Shown here: piece by piece, positions 44,445-51,626 of the stretch
Position numbering within the stretch: the stretch's first letter is position 1
Layout: every line of letters begins with the position of its first letter
Notes under the pieces: generated by a model
Told to the model about the DNA's origin: nothing
What the model saw: only the letters and a program-made list of their open reading frames with translations
The model's database searches: none
Position numbers and translations under genes: made by a program
Source of the DNA: Bacteroidota bacterium
Lineage (GTDB): Bacteria > Bacteroidota > Bacteroidia > Cytophagales > Spirosomataceae
Reading direction: 5' to 3'
DNA length: 64,000 nt
Assembly (NCBI GenBank): GCA_020161355.1
Contig: JAIUOF010000001.1
Location: 620,001 to 684,000 of the forward strand

Positions 44445-44719
44445 GAAATTCAAAGTTGATATTTTTTAGCTTATTGGCTGCCCTTTTTCTATCTTCCTGC
44501 TGGGCACCCCGATGCCCCATGGAAAGTTGCCATATCAAAATGGAGCACCGGCATTCCACACAGGTATCTGGTACATTTTCGGGTAAAAGCCTGACCGCGG
44601 TACCGAGGATTCACTTTTTGTGGGACAGTGAAAAAGGCGAGAAAATAACCGAAACCGGCACAGTACCCAAAACCTCAAAACGTAAAATGCGTAAGAAGTT
44701 CCCGTGGGAAAGATGGTAA
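44441..44719 (+). CDS. Small lipoprotein, last of four
   Basis: A 92-aa lipoprotein with lipobox (LFLSSC) followed by CWAPRCPMESCHIKMEHRHS, a Cys/His-rich stretch that could bind a metal. The rest is basic (KTSKRKMRKKFPWERW). Fourth member of the tightly overlapping unit; its ATG overlaps the barrel's stop. Confidence 0.65.
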   Translation: MRNSKLIFFSLLAALFLSSCWAPRCPMESCHIKMEHRHSTQVSGTFSGKSLTAVPRIHFLWDSEKGEKITETGTVPKTSKRKMRKKFPWERW

Positions 44720-44805
44720 CAGCCTTTTGGGGTTGATACTTATAAAATTATGCCCACAGTCTTGCTAATACCGAGCGTTTTCAGCCATTTCTATCCACAA
44801 ATCCG

Positions 44806-44848
44806 ATTTTTCCTGCAGCATTTCTTTTTTCAGGAAATATTTTTTTAC
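44806..44848 (+). terminator. Likely terminator of the four-gene lipoprotein unit
   Basis: TTTCCTG and CAGGAAA are inverted arms with a 15-base loop, followed by an ATTTTTTT run. Lies 90 bases past the last stop, within the 347-base gap 44720-45066. Confidence 0.5.
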
Positions 44849-44879
44849 ATTCGTTATGAATTTAAATCATGCGGTCTGC
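44841..44879 (+). repeat. Copy A of a ~39-bp imperfect repeat
   Basis: Starts TTTTTTACATTCGT, then ATGA, and ends CGGTCTGC. About 33 of 39 positions match the copy at 48820 in the same orientation, so the two lie on either side of the darTG, 21-bp array and ankyrin genes. Confidence 0.55.
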
Positions 44880-45034
44880 TCCGGAATCTATTTTCAAATT
44901 GACAAAAACTCTAACGAATTTAATGCGAAATTCTTTTTAACAAAAATGGATACTTGCCACAATTTGCAAATAGAAATATGGGCTAAATGTTTAAAAACTT
45001 AGAGCAATATTATCATGTACCTATATAAAATGTA

Positions 45035-45042
45035 TATATTTG
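45035..45042 (+). promoter_or_regulatory. Candidate -7 element for darTG
   Basis: TATATTTG fits TAnnTTTG exactly, 25 bases before the GTG start of darT. Confidence 0.45.
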
Positions 45043-45066
45043 ACGTTTTATAAAAGCTAATAATTT

Positions 45067-45723
45067 GTGGAATTAAAGAATGTCATATTGTACAGAATTA
45101 CCCACATTGAGAATATTTCACATATTCTAAAGTTTGGTATTACCCACAAAAACTCCCCAAATAGGAATCCAGAGTATATAAATATAGGAGACATAAGTTT
45201 AATTGATACAAGAAGTAAACGAACCGTTAATGTTGATAATGGTGAATCTCAACCAACAGAATGCGATTCTGTAAAACTGGGAGAATTTATACCATTTTAT
45301 TTTGGGGTAAAAATGCCAATGTTATATGTTGCACAACATGGAGGAAACTTTGTAGAGCAAGCAACTCAACCTGATGACATTATCTATTTAGCATGCTCTT
45401 TAAGTAAGATTGTGTCAAGCGGCATGAAATATTATTTTTCAGATGGACATGCAACGGATATGCTGACTTCATTTTATGATAAATCGAAAATAAATGAACT
45501 CATAAATATTATTGATTGGCAGGCAATAAAAACATCCTATTGGGGAGGAACAGAAAACCTAAACATAAAACGCAAAAAACAAGCAGAGTTCTTAATTTCA
45601 GAGGATTTGCCTCCAGAATTTATAATTGGCTTTGGTTGCAATACCATCAAAACCAAAAACCGATTGATTCAAATGGGTATAGCTGAAGAAAAAATTAAAG
45701 TCATCCCAAACGCATATTATTAA
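45067..45723 (+). CDS. darT: DarT DNA ADP-ribosyltransferase toxin
   Basis: A 218-aa DUF4433/DarT protein. YRITHIENISHILKFGITH at the N-terminus, IGDISLIDTRSKR, FIPFYFGVKMPMLYV and KRKKQAEFLISEDLP, whose Glu (about 174) is at the DarT catalytic position, match the family closely. DarT attaches ADP-ribose to thymidine in single-stranded DNA; DarG removes it. The start is a GTG; no in-frame ATG lies near. AT-rich and different in codon use from housekeeping neighbours, so probably acquired. Confidence 0.9.
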   Translation: MELKNVILYRITHIENISHILKFGITHKNSPNRNPEYINIGDISLIDTRSKRTVNVDNGESQPTECDSVKLGEFIPFYFGVKMPMLYVAQHGGNFVEQATQPDDIIYLACSLSKIVSSGMKYYFSDGHATDMLTSFYDKSKINELINIIDWQAIKTSYWGGTENLNIKRKKQAEFLISEDLPPEFIIGFGCNTIKTKNRLIQMGIAEEKIKVIPNAYY

Positions 45724-45734
45724 AATATTTGACT

Positions 45735-46766
45735 ATGATTAGATATATAACAGGTAACATTTTAGAAAGTAATGCAAAAGCTCTTATAAATACAGTTAAC
45801 ACTGTTGGTGTTATGGGAAAAGGAATTGCTTTACAATTTAAGAAAGCATACCACAACAACTTCAAAACCTATGTAGAAGCCTGTAAAAGAAATGAAATTG
45901 AAATTGGAAAATTACTTGTAACTAAAGATTCGAATCTTAATTCCGGTGAAAAATATATAATAAATTTTCCAACCAAAAAGGATTGGAGAAAACCTTCTGA
46001 ATATTATTTTATTGAGTCAGGTTTGGATGATTTGATTAGAGTTTTAAATGAAAATAAAATTGACAGTGTAGCCATACCGCCCCTAGGAGCTGGTAACGGC
46101 GGGTTAGAATGGGAAAAAGTAAAAAAAATTATTGAACAAAAATTAGGTAATCTTGATACAGAAATAATTGTTTATGAACCAACACAGCAAATAAAAGAAA
46201 GTTTAAAGAAAGAAAGAGTAAAATTGACCGATGCCAGAGCATTACTTTTATTCGTATTATACGATTTAGTGAAAAATGGAGAATACGTCTCTGAATTTTC
46301 TAGTGAAAAAGTCTGCTATTTTTTGCAAAGGTTTGGAGGTGAAAAGTATTTTAAGTTAATTTTTAACCCGAATTTCTATGGTCCTTATTCCGGTAAGGTA
46401 AGATTTGTATTAAATGTTTTGAACGGTAGTTATATCATGGGCTATAGTGATATGAGCAAAAAGCCGTTTGAACCACTAACACTAATTGCTGATGGTTATG
46501 AAGATGTTAAAATGGTAATTGAAAACAATAAAGACTTGCAGAATATTGCTTTTAAAACAATTGATTTTTTGACTGGATTTTATTCTGATTTCGCTCTGGA
46601 ACTTTTATCATCAATCGACTTTATTTCATTGACAGAAAAAACATCCGATAAAAAGGTAATAACTGAACAATTAAACAATTGGAGTGACAGAAAAAGGAGC
46701 TTGTTTTCAAATCCAAAATATATTGATATTTCTCTTAAACATCTAAGTCTCGCAGAGTTTAAATAG
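45735..46766 (+). CDS. darG: DarG macrodomain ADP-ribosylglycohydrolase antitoxin
   Basis: A 343-aa protein. The macrodomain (about residues 1-155) is recognised by GNILESNAKALINTVNTVGV, MGKGIALQFKKAY and IPPLGAGNGGLEW. The C-terminal domain (LTDARALLLFVLYDLV, VCYFLQRFGGEKYFK, NFYGPYSGKVRFVL) is the DarG toxin-binding type. Reverses DNA ADP-ribosylation made by DarT, 11 bases upstream. A TTG just before (45729) could also start it; the ATG at 45735 is preferred. Confidence 0.9.
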   Translation: MIRYITGNILESNAKALINTVNTVGVMGKGIALQFKKAYHNNFKTYVEACKRNEIEIGKLLVTKDSNLNSGEKYIINFPTKKDWRKPSEYYFIESGLDDLIRVLNENKIDSVAIPPLGAGNGGLEWEKVKKIIEQKLGNLDTEIIVYEPTQQIKESLKKERVKLTDARALLLFVLYDLVKNGEYVSEFSSEKVCYFLQRFGGEKYFKLIFNPNFYGPYSGKVRFVLNVLNGSYIMGYSDMSKKPFEPLTLIADGYEDVKMVIENNKDLQNIAFKTIDFLTGFYSDFALELLSSIDFISLTEKTSDKKVITEQLNNWSDRKRSLFSNPKYIDISLKHLSLAEFK

Positions 46767-46800
46767 AAACTCCGTTTAGTTTACAGCCTCTACACTTCCT

Positions 46801-47199
46801 CTCAAATCCCTCAATTTCAATCTCAAATCCCTCAATTTCAATGTTAAATTCCCGAAATTGGAAATCAAATTCCCGAAATTCAATCTCAAATCTCTCGAAT
46901 TCAATGTCAAATTCGTGAAATTTAATGTTAAATTCGTCGATTTCGATATCAAATTCGTGAAATTCAATGTTAAATTCGTCGAATTCAATGTTAAATTCGT
47001 CGATTTCAATGTCAAATTCGTGAAATTCAATGTTAAATTCGTCGATTTCGATATTAAATTCGTGAAATTCGATATTAAATTCGTGAAATTCAATGTTAAA
47101 TTCGTCGAATTCAATGTTAAATTCGTGAAATTCAATGTTAAATTCGTCGAATTCAATATCAAATTCGTGAAATTCAATCTTAAATTCGACAAATTTGAT
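46801..47199. repeat. Nineteen-unit 21-bp tandem repeat array
   Basis: Exactly 19 units of 21 bases, 399 bases in all with no insertion or deletion. The core is AAATTCGTGAAATTC; alternating units instead carry GTCGAATTC or GTCGATTTC, giving hints of a 42-bp higher order. The first units (from 46801) are more diverged (AAATCCCTCAATTTC). Because 21 is a multiple of 3 and the units lack stops, the array is open as 7-residue repeats in at least one frame of each strand (plus: FVKFNVK/FVEFNVK; minus: NLTLNFT/NLTLNST). No spacers, so not CRISPR. Directly after darG. Confidence 0.9.
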
Positions 47200-47333
47200 G
47201 TTAATTTAGAGCAATTACCCTTACATTTAGGTTAATTTTAAACAAAATTCATGTCGCTTAATTTCGTAAAACGCAATCCTCAGTCCAAATAACAGGGATT
47301 TTTCTTAAAAAACAGCTTTCAAATTCTTTCTTA

Positions 47334-47341
47334 TATATTTG
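47334..47341 (+). promoter_or_regulatory. Candidate -7 element for the 47387 gene
   Basis: TATATTTG fits TAnnTTTG, 46 bases before the ATG at 47387. No clear -33 element. Confidence 0.4.
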
Positions 47342-47386
47342 TCAACAATTATCCTCAAAATTAAATCTTAAACGATATTATTAAAT

Positions 47387-47650
47387 ATGCCAGAAATCAA
47401 AGATTACGCAAAGGTACCCCTGGAAGAACTTTTGTTAGAACAGAAAAAAATCAAAAAACAGCTATTGTTTACCGCCATTTTGGTCGGCGTTTTAATTGGA
47501 ATCATGCTTTATGGGCTCGCCACCCGGGGGTTTGGATGGGTTTATGTCGGAGTGGCTGTATTCATGATATTTATGCTCAACAGTGGCTCTAAAAAACTCA
47601 AAGCACATCTGGCCAAAATCAAGGCAGAGGTCGAAAAAAAGGCAAAGTAG
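47387..47650 (+). CDS. Small two-helix membrane protein
   Basis: An 87-aa protein: charged helical N-terminus (DYAKVPLEELLLEQKKIKKQ), two membrane segments (LLFTAILVGVLIGIMLYGLA and VYVGVAVFMIFML) and a Lys-rich tail. Resembles small Bacteroidota membrane proteins of unknown function. 31 bases before the ankyrin gene, so probably in one unit. Confidence 0.7.
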   Translation: MPEIKDYAKVPLEELLLEQKKIKKQLLFTAILVGVLIGIMLYGLATRGFGWVYVGVAVFMIFMLNSGSKKLKAHLAKIKAEVEKKAK

Positions 47651-47681
47651 CTGAGCGGATTTAATTCCCTGTCTATCAAAA

Positions 47682-48425
47682 ATGGATGCTTTACAAAAAA
47701 TAATCATAGCCTTTGAGTTGCATGATGCAGCGGGTATCAGAGAAGGATTCCGAAGGGGTGTGGATCCCAATATGATGCACAGAGGCAAACCGCTGATCTA
47801 TGAATTAATCAATATGTATACCCGTGGACCGAAGTTTAAAAGCTGTGTAAAGGCTTTTGTGGATTTCGGACTGGTATTTGAAGATCAGGAATTACTCGCA
47901 GTATTGACCGACAATGCCGGTTTTCTGGATGAATTATTGGGTAAAGATAAAAACGCCCTGGCCAGGAAATATACTTTTGAATGTGCGTTTACTCCACTTG
48001 TGGAGGCCTCTTTACTGCACATTTGTGCCGAATTCAATCATCTGGCCTGTGCTCAAATATTGGTAAAACATGGTGCTGATGTCAATGCAAAGGCGGCCTG
48101 TGACCAAAATGGTTTCGGCGGCCATACGCCTGTCTTTCATACTGTGAACCAGGATGCCAACAAAAGCCTTGCTGTTTTAAAGTTTTTATTGGCTCACAAT
48201 GCGGATTTACACCTTACGGTAAAAGGATTGATTTGGGGGCAGGGATATGAATGGGAGACATTCGTGCCGGCGGTAAACCCGATTAGTTATGCCATGATGG
48301 GTTTATTGAGGCAGTTTCAACGCTCTGAAAATGACATTTACGAGGTCGTAGCCCTATTGCTCAAGGCCGCCTACGGCATCGAATATGTACCGGAAAATGT
48401 ACCCAACCGGTATTTGAGCACATAG
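47682..48425 (+). CDS. Ankyrin-repeat protein
   Basis: A 247-aa cytoplasmic protein. Ankyrin units are visible at about residues 5-40 (HDAAGIREGFRRGVDPNM), 105-140 (ASLLHICAEFNHLACAQILV, KHGADVNAKA) and 145-180 (GHTPVFHTVNQDANKSLAVL, HNADLHL). Likely a protein-interaction protein. Partner unknown. Confidence 0.75.
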   Translation: MDALQKIIIAFELHDAAGIREGFRRGVDPNMMHRGKPLIYELINMYTRGPKFKSCVKAFVDFGLVFEDQELLAVLTDNAGFLDELLGKDKNALARKYTFECAFTPLVEASLLHICAEFNHLACAQILVKHGADVNAKAACDQNGFGGHTPVFHTVNQDANKSLAVLKFLLAHNADLHLTVKGLIWGQGYEWETFVPAVNPISYAMMGLLRQFQRSENDIYEVVALLLKAAYGIEYVPENVPNRYLST

Positions 48426-48500
48426 CACCACTATGCTACGGCTCCGACCCAGGTATCTGCGAAAACCGGCCCCTGGGAGTCTAGACCAGGCCCACAGGCT

Positions 48501-48521
48501 ATCAAATTCGTGAAATTCGAT
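48501..48521 (+). repeat. Solitary copy of the 21-bp repeat unit
   Basis: AAATTCGTGAAATTCGAT plus flanking bases match a full unit and the beginning of the next (GTCAAA) of the array at 46801, 1.3 kb away in the same orientation. Confidence 0.7.
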
Positions 48522-48610
48522 GTCAAAAGCTACCCTACTCGATTTCATTTCAGGAAGGGAATCATCCATTGCTGCCTGCTACACTTTCAAATACCCCACT
48601 TTTTCTTTTT

Positions 48611-48693
48611 TACCCCCTCCAAAAACTTTCTATGACCCTCCTAAAACTTTTTACGCCCCCCCTAAAACTTTTTATGCCCCCCCTGGGACATTC
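48611..48693 (+). repeat. Second 21-bp minisatellite, C-rich
   Basis: Four units beginning TACC/TATG/TACG/TATG; core CCCCTAAAACTTTTTA. The last three intervals are 21 bases, the first 20. In one frame it reads as PPKTFYA repeats. Unrelated in sequence to the first array but with the same period. Lies in the 600-base gap 48426-49025, which has no supported gene. Confidence 0.65.
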
Positions 48694-48819
48694 CAAAACC
48701 CATCTGTGATTTTCAAAATCCTGGTTTTGAAATAAAAACTCCCGCTACAAAGCCCCGAAACCGCTGATTGATAACCGAAAAAGAAAAATCTCATTGATTT
48801 ATTTGCCTTTCAAAATCAA

Positions 48820-48858
48820 TTTTTTACATTCGTAATGATTTTAGACCACACGGTCTGC
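48820..48858 (+). repeat. Copy B of the ~39-bp imperfect repeat
   Basis: TTTTTTACATTCGT, ATGA and CGGTCTGC are shared with copy A at 44841, in the same orientation, with about six differences. Confidence 0.55.
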
Positions 48859-49025
48859 AATGTGAAATGTATTAACCGACAACGAATGCTTACCAACGGA
48901 TATATGTTTGAAAATAAAGTAATTAAACAAAAAATATCGATTTCCATTAATAACGATATAGACGCAATTGGCGTAAGTAATTGGATCTATACTAATGTTG
49001 GTAGCAAGCTTAAAAAAACACCTCG

Positions 49026-49634
49026 ATGCTAAAAAAACTGTTTAACAAATTATTTTCTAAAAAGGAAGAACCTACGGGAAACTATATTGTAGCGACTCTC
49101 AACGACAAGGTAATGCCGATTGACAGAGGAGATATTTACGAAGACCCATTAGACGAATTTTTGAAATTAAAATATTATGGAGAAGTAACTGGCGGTGGAA
49201 CAGGTTCGGAAGAAAATGGAGAAATTGCATTTTGCGATATTGAGATTTGCTTAAACAAAGACGAGGTAGATAATGAAATGGTAAAAGAAATTATAGTAAA
49301 ACTTGAAGAATTGGGAGCACCAAAAGGTTCAAATTTACTCATCGAAAAAACTGGCGAGAAAATTCCATTTGGAATAAATGAAGGACTTGCAATATATTTA
49401 GACGGGGTTAATTTATCAGATGAAGTCTACAAAAATTCCGACACAGAAGCATTTGCAAACGAAATTATAAAATTAGCAAATATTAAAAGTGACGTAATTC
49501 GACATTGGCAAGGTAATACCGAGACAGGTTTGTATTTTTATGGAGAATCGTTTAACGATATTAAAAACTCAATAGCAGACTTTGTTAAAACAAGCCCAGA
49601 CTGTGAAAATTGCAGAATTGTTCAAGTTGCGTAG
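49026..49634 (+). CDS. Hypothetical protein, acidic
   Basis: A 202-aa acidic cytoplasmic protein starting MLKKLFNKLFSKKEEPTGNY. No motif or family is recognised with confidence. Alternating strand/helix segments (FCDIEICLNKDEVDNEMVKE, IPFGINEGLAIYLDGVN, VIRHWQGNTETGLYFYGE) and its place in a repeat-rich island suggest an immunity-protein-like or accessory gene, which is only a guess. Confidence 0.65.
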   Translation: MLKKLFNKLFSKKEEPTGNYIVATLNDKVMPIDRGDIYEDPLDEFLKLKYYGEVTGGGTGSEENGEIAFCDIEICLNKDEVDNEMVKEIIVKLEELGAPKGSNLLIEKTGEKIPFGINEGLAIYLDGVNLSDEVYKNSDTEAFANEIIKLANIKSDVIRHWQGNTETGLYFYGESFNDIKNSIADFVKTSPDCENCRIVQVA

Positions 49635-49636
49635 AA

Positions 49637-49697
49637 AGAAAGCCAGCTGTGCGAAGGCTCCAGCCTTCGAACGTGCGAATTCCGGTCTTTGACGATT
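49637..49697 (+). repeat. REP-like element, copy 1
   Basis: CGAAGGC TCCA GCCTTCG is a perfect 7-bp hairpin, followed by ACGTGCGAA and CGGTCTTTGACG. Same order and orientation as copy 2 at 50517; copy 3 at 51195 is inverted. Located just past the 49026 gene. Confidence 0.8.
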
Positions 49698-49739
49698 GCT
49701 CATGAAGGAGGCTTATCTTTAAGTTTACACTAAATTACC

Positions 49740-49858
49740 TTGCATTATTTAGTAGAATTATTGGGATATGAAGAAAACTCGGATTGGTCAATAGAATTAC
49801 TGAACATATCATTAAATTTGGCATAACTAGCGGTTATATTGAAATTGAAACGAATTAA
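49740..49858 (+). pseudogene. Gene fragment, frameshifted
   Basis: A short stretch reads LVELLGYEENSDWSIELLN (from 49740, no good start), and the next frame continues FGITSGYIEIETN before a stop. Two adjoining frames of protein-like composition suggest the wreck of a small gene. Part of the 309-base gap 49635-49943; nothing else seen there besides the REP copy. Confidence 0.3.
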
Positions 49859-49943
49859 AAATCAAATTGGATAAAAGACGTTAGTCAGAATTGGTATGAC
49901 ACACAACTAACTATGTTCAAACAGTGACAAAACTTGCGATACT

Positions 49944-50489
49944 ATGTGTTCTTTTTTGGGAAGATTCAATTATTTAATATTAGCAATTAGAATAGCAACA
50001 ATTTTATTCTTTGGGATTCTCTTTTTGTTTTTCTTAATAGCTACGTCCATAATTTTCAATTTAGACATAGAAACCGGAGAAAAAGGAATACGATTTTTTG
50101 GTTCGTTAATTATTCTTTGCTCTTCTTTTTTAATTTTTTGGAATCTCACAAGGGACATAATTATACAGAGATTTAGTATAATTGTTGCTAACGACAATTT
50201 TTATTTATATAATGTTTTAACAAGAGAAAAAAAGCATATTCCGATTGATAAGATTCAAGGATATAGCACAACTGACATCATATTTCGTAACAGCCTTATT
50301 TTTAAAATGGGCATAGTGCATTGCCTTGTTCTGTATGTGGACAATAGCGACCCTATAGAGTTTCCAAAATTTCTTTTTAGGAATTTTAACGACTTTAAAC
50401 ACACTTTTAAAAGTGTCGGTATATCTTATTTGGGACATGAGAAGTTTTCTAAAAATTTATTCGGCATAAGGAAATATCGATACATTTAA
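49944..50489 (+). CDS. Hypothetical membrane protein, two helices plus PH-like domain
   Basis: A 181-aa protein. Helices at about residues 10-38 (LAIRIATILFFGILFLFFLI) and 50-70 (GSLIILCSSFLIFW) precede a cytoplasmic beta-rich part with IVANDNFYLYNVLTREKKHI and IDKIQGYSTTDI, a pattern seen in PH-like/YdbS-type membrane proteins. Not assigned to a family. Sits between REP copies 1 and 2. Confidence 0.6.
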   Translation: MCSFLGRFNYLILAIRIATILFFGILFLFFLIATSIIFNLDIETGEKGIRFFGSLIILCSSFLIFWNLTRDIIIQRFSIIVANDNFYLYNVLTREKKHIPIDKIQGYSTTDIIFRNSLIFKMGIVHCLVLYVDNSDPIEFPKFLFRNFNDFKHTFKSVGISYLGHEKFSKNLFGIRKYRYI

Positions 50490-50516
50490 ACTCCCTACAC
50501 TATTTAGCAAAGAAGA

Positions 50517-50577
50517 AGAAAGCCCGCTGTGTAAAGGTTCCTGCCTTAGTACGTGCGAATACCGGTCTTTGACCGGT
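50517..50577 (+). repeat. REP-like element, copy 2 (downstream of RAYT)
   Basis: Same layout as copy 1: CTGTGTAAAGG ... CCTTAGTACGTGCGAA ... CGGTC TTT GACCG hairpin. Ends about 10 bases from the RAYT stop codon. Confidence 0.8.
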
Positions 50578-50585
50578 GAATTTAC

Positions 50586-51140
50586 TCACCATTCATTAAT
50601 TTCAATGATACTTCCAGGTTTAGTAAAATCAATAATTAGCACTGAGGAAACGGCAACATCGACGATTCCTTCATTTCTTACGTAATTTGATGCACTGGAA
50701 TATACATAGTCCGAAGCCTTTGAGACCAAACCAGACCTTGCAGAATTCATGTGGATGTATTTTAATTTGGTCCAAAAGAACTTTTCTGAAAATATCTCTT
50801 CAGGATGGTTTCCAAATTCCCAAAATTGAAAATTGCTATTTCTTTGGTTACTTCTTGCTTTGAATTCAAATCGCTTTAACATCCAATCAGATCTACTTTC
50901 TGGTCCATTTTGAATTGCTTTTAATATTTCTTTTGCGGTAAAAACTTTAAAATCTCTTACCAAATCAGATAAATCCCCTTTTTCTGCCTGAAAAATAACA
51001 TGAACATGGTTTGACATTATGACATATCCACGTAAAATCAAACCCTTTTGTTTCTGACAAAATTTAAGACTTTCTCTAATGATATCAAGGCATATTTTAC
51101 GTAAAAATACATCCACCCAATTTACAACCGAGAATGTCAT
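50586..51140 (-). CDS. REP-associated tyrosine transposase (RAYT, IS200-like)
   Basis: A 184-aa Y1/HUH-type transposase-like protein. HUH motif in SNHVHVIF; catalytic Tyr in KLKYIHMNSARSG; LRGYVIMSNH, LVRDFKVFTAKEI and QFWEFGNHPEEI are RAYT-typical. The N-terminus (MTFSVVNWVDVF) lacks the first beta strand that homologues have. The upstream frame (KFRTHF) is still recognisable but has no start before a stop, so it is probably slightly truncated. Flanked by inverted REP-like elements (copies 2 and 3), the usual RAYT setting. Confidence 0.88.
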   Translation of the reverse strand: MTFSVVNWVDVFLRKICLDIIRESLKFCQKQKGLILRGYVIMSNHVHVIFQAEKGDLSDLVRDFKVFTAKEILKAIQNGPESRSDWMLKRFEFKARSNQRNSNFQFWEFGNHPEEIFSEKFFWTKLKYIHMNSARSGLVSKASDYVYSSASNYVRNEGIVDVAVSSVLIIDFTKPGSIIEINEW

Positions 51141-51194
51141 AAAATGTGTCCTGAATTTGTGATCCTTCTTTCAATTAATACCATTTTAGTAGTT

Positions 51195-51252
51195 AGCGGT
51201 CAAAGACCGCATTTCGCACGTACAAAGGAAATATCCTTCGCACAGCTCTCAT
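51195..51252 (-). repeat. REP-like element, copy 3 (upstream of RAYT, inverted)
   Basis: Minus strand reads AGCTGTGCGAAGG ... CCTTTGTACGTGCGAA ... GCGGTC TTT GACCGC (perfect 6-bp hairpin). Opposite orientation to copies 1 and 2. Confidence 0.8.
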
Positions 51253-51626
51253 TTTCAATTTACTACAATTCTTCTTTTTGTTATCTAACTTGAAATGGGA
51301 TAAATCTTTGGATATACGATGATTAAAAATATTTATTATAACTTTTTTGAGCAAAGGACTTTTTTAATTAACTCTAACAGATTTTTTAGAAAGTGTTGAT
51401 ATTAAATGGGCATGGTTATTGTAATTTAAGAAAAATGGAATATTCATAAAAAATAGAGTCAATTATATAGGTTTTCAAAAATATTTCCGCTTACGGGCAA
51501 TATTTGAAAAAAGTAAATCCAAAAAATATTGTATCCAAAAAAAGAATTCCGGATTAGTTCAAACCGAAAACAAAAATAAATTACCGATTTTTATCAAATT
51601 TTCTGACAACAATAAATAATAAAAAA
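51253..51626. other. AT-rich gap without recognised features
   Basis: No gene, hairpin or repeat that I can support between REP copy 3 and the lipoprotein gene at 51627. Confidence 0.5.

Noticed and set aside
46801..47199. CRISPR array
   Set aside because: Units are directly adjacent with no variable spacers, and no cas genes are near.
46776..47235. Two repeat-coded reading frames on opposite strands of the 21-bp array as real genes
   Set aside because: Both arise from the repeat's stop-free 21-bp period and have no signal, domain or unique sequence; kept as a repeat and not annotated as genes.
48520..48735. 71-residue frame over the C-rich repeats
   Set aside because: Its sequence is mostly the PPKTFYA minisatellite, with no plausible start context.
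48835..49032. 65-residue frame before the 49026 gene
   Set aside because: Begins inside the 39-bp repeat, ends inside the next gene and shows no family features.
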